A stretch of 64,000 bases of DNA. Origin: Komagataeibacter melomenusus. Lineage in GTDB: Bacteria; Pseudomonadota; Alphaproteobacteria; Acetobacterales; Acetobacteraceae. The DNA lies in the NCBI RefSeq assembly GCF_013155395.1, contig NZ_JABJWC010000005.1:60013-124012 (forward strand). The letters are read 5' to 3'. The translations under genes were made by a program, and so were the position numbers. How positions within the stretch are numbered: position 1 is the stretch's first letter; each line of letters opens with the position of its first letter. Positions 63,889 through 64,000 of the stretch are shown here, in pieces. The notes beneath the pieces were generated by a model, which saw only the letters and a program-made list of their open reading frames with translations, made no database searches and was not told the DNA's origin.

Positions 63889-64000
63889 TTTTCGGACAGG
63901 GCAATAAGCTATAATCCGACCTGAGAGAGAACGGGTTTTATGGGCAAGGTTACGCGCAAGAGGTATGCGGCGGAGTTCAAATCACGGGTTGCCCTGGAAG
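63874..64000 (+). mobile_element. IS3-family element, right copy, cut by window edge
   Basis: Begins AGAGGTGGTCCC and is the same, base for base as far as I can see, as the inner end of the 46511-47823 element, in opposite orientation. The distance from end to orfA ATG is the same (66 bases). Confidence 0.9.
63940..64000 (+). CDS. IS3-family orfA, partial at window edge
   Basis: ATG 63940 begins MGKVTRKRYAAEFKSRVALE, identical to the orfA at 47757. The gene continues beyond the window. Confidence 0.9.
   Translation, partial: MGKVTRKRYAAEFKSRVALE

Overview
The window looks like chromosome of an acetic acid bacterium (Acetobacteraceae, Komagataeibacter/Gluconacetobacter type). It is mostly GC-rich. 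It carries a membrane-anchored PQQ-dependent dehydrogenase next to an outer-membrane pore, and an encapsulin with a dye-decolourising peroxidase cargo. It also carries an oleate hydratase and many MFS and ABC transporters. The genus is an inference from gene content and base composition; no rRNA or complete tRNA is present.

Positions 1-20650 are ordinary chromosome. An MFS transporter runs off the left edge. It is followed by the PQQ dehydrogenase and beta-barrel pore with a GAF/Fis-type activator, an IclR/GlcG-like/MFS set, a ketopantoate reductase-like gene, a small secreted protein, and TetR and Crp/Fnr regulators. Next come the DyP peroxidase-encapsulin-DUF2934 operon and a YeiH-type transporter divergent from a LysR regulator. 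A phospholipase D-like secreted nuclease and an oleate hydratase lie between two inverted copies of a ~105-bp double-hairpin repeat.

Positions 20994-41839 form a catabolic and uptake region for small nitrogen compounds. It contains a TonB receptor, an M20 deacylase with a substituted metal-ligand position, a hydantoinase-like amidohydrolase, and a GntR regulator. It has two DHDPS-family enzymes and two polar-amino-acid-type ABC importers. A three-gene flavin/iron-sulfur dehydrogenase is accompanied by a second version in which all three subunits are fused into one 957-residue protein. A PucG/AGT-like aminotransferase closes the region. GTATAC-centred palindromes recur at its promoters.

Positions 42170-64000 are an accessory region built by mobile elements. 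A degraded IS3-family element abuts IS5-family fragments. Beyond it is a gene fusing a PD-(D/E)XK nuclease fold to an ImmA/IrrE protease, then a truncated Mrr-like nuclease. An intact IS3-family element (46511-47823) has a second copy, in opposite orientation, at the right edge (63874 onward). Together they bracket about 16 kb with a DUF262-DUF1524 (GmrSD-like) gene and its truncated partner, followed by a five-gene operon ending in a membrane-anchored UPF1-like SF1 helicase. That operon is flanked by two direct repeats that end like the initiator tRNA. The rest is a decayed TetR/flavin monooxygenase locus, an intact flavin monooxygenase with a divergent MarR regulator, and an unknown 388-residue protein.

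The best candidate for an undescribed system is the helicase operon at 51306-56679. The best biochemical novelty is the split and fused forms of one dehydrogenase family in adjacent operons.
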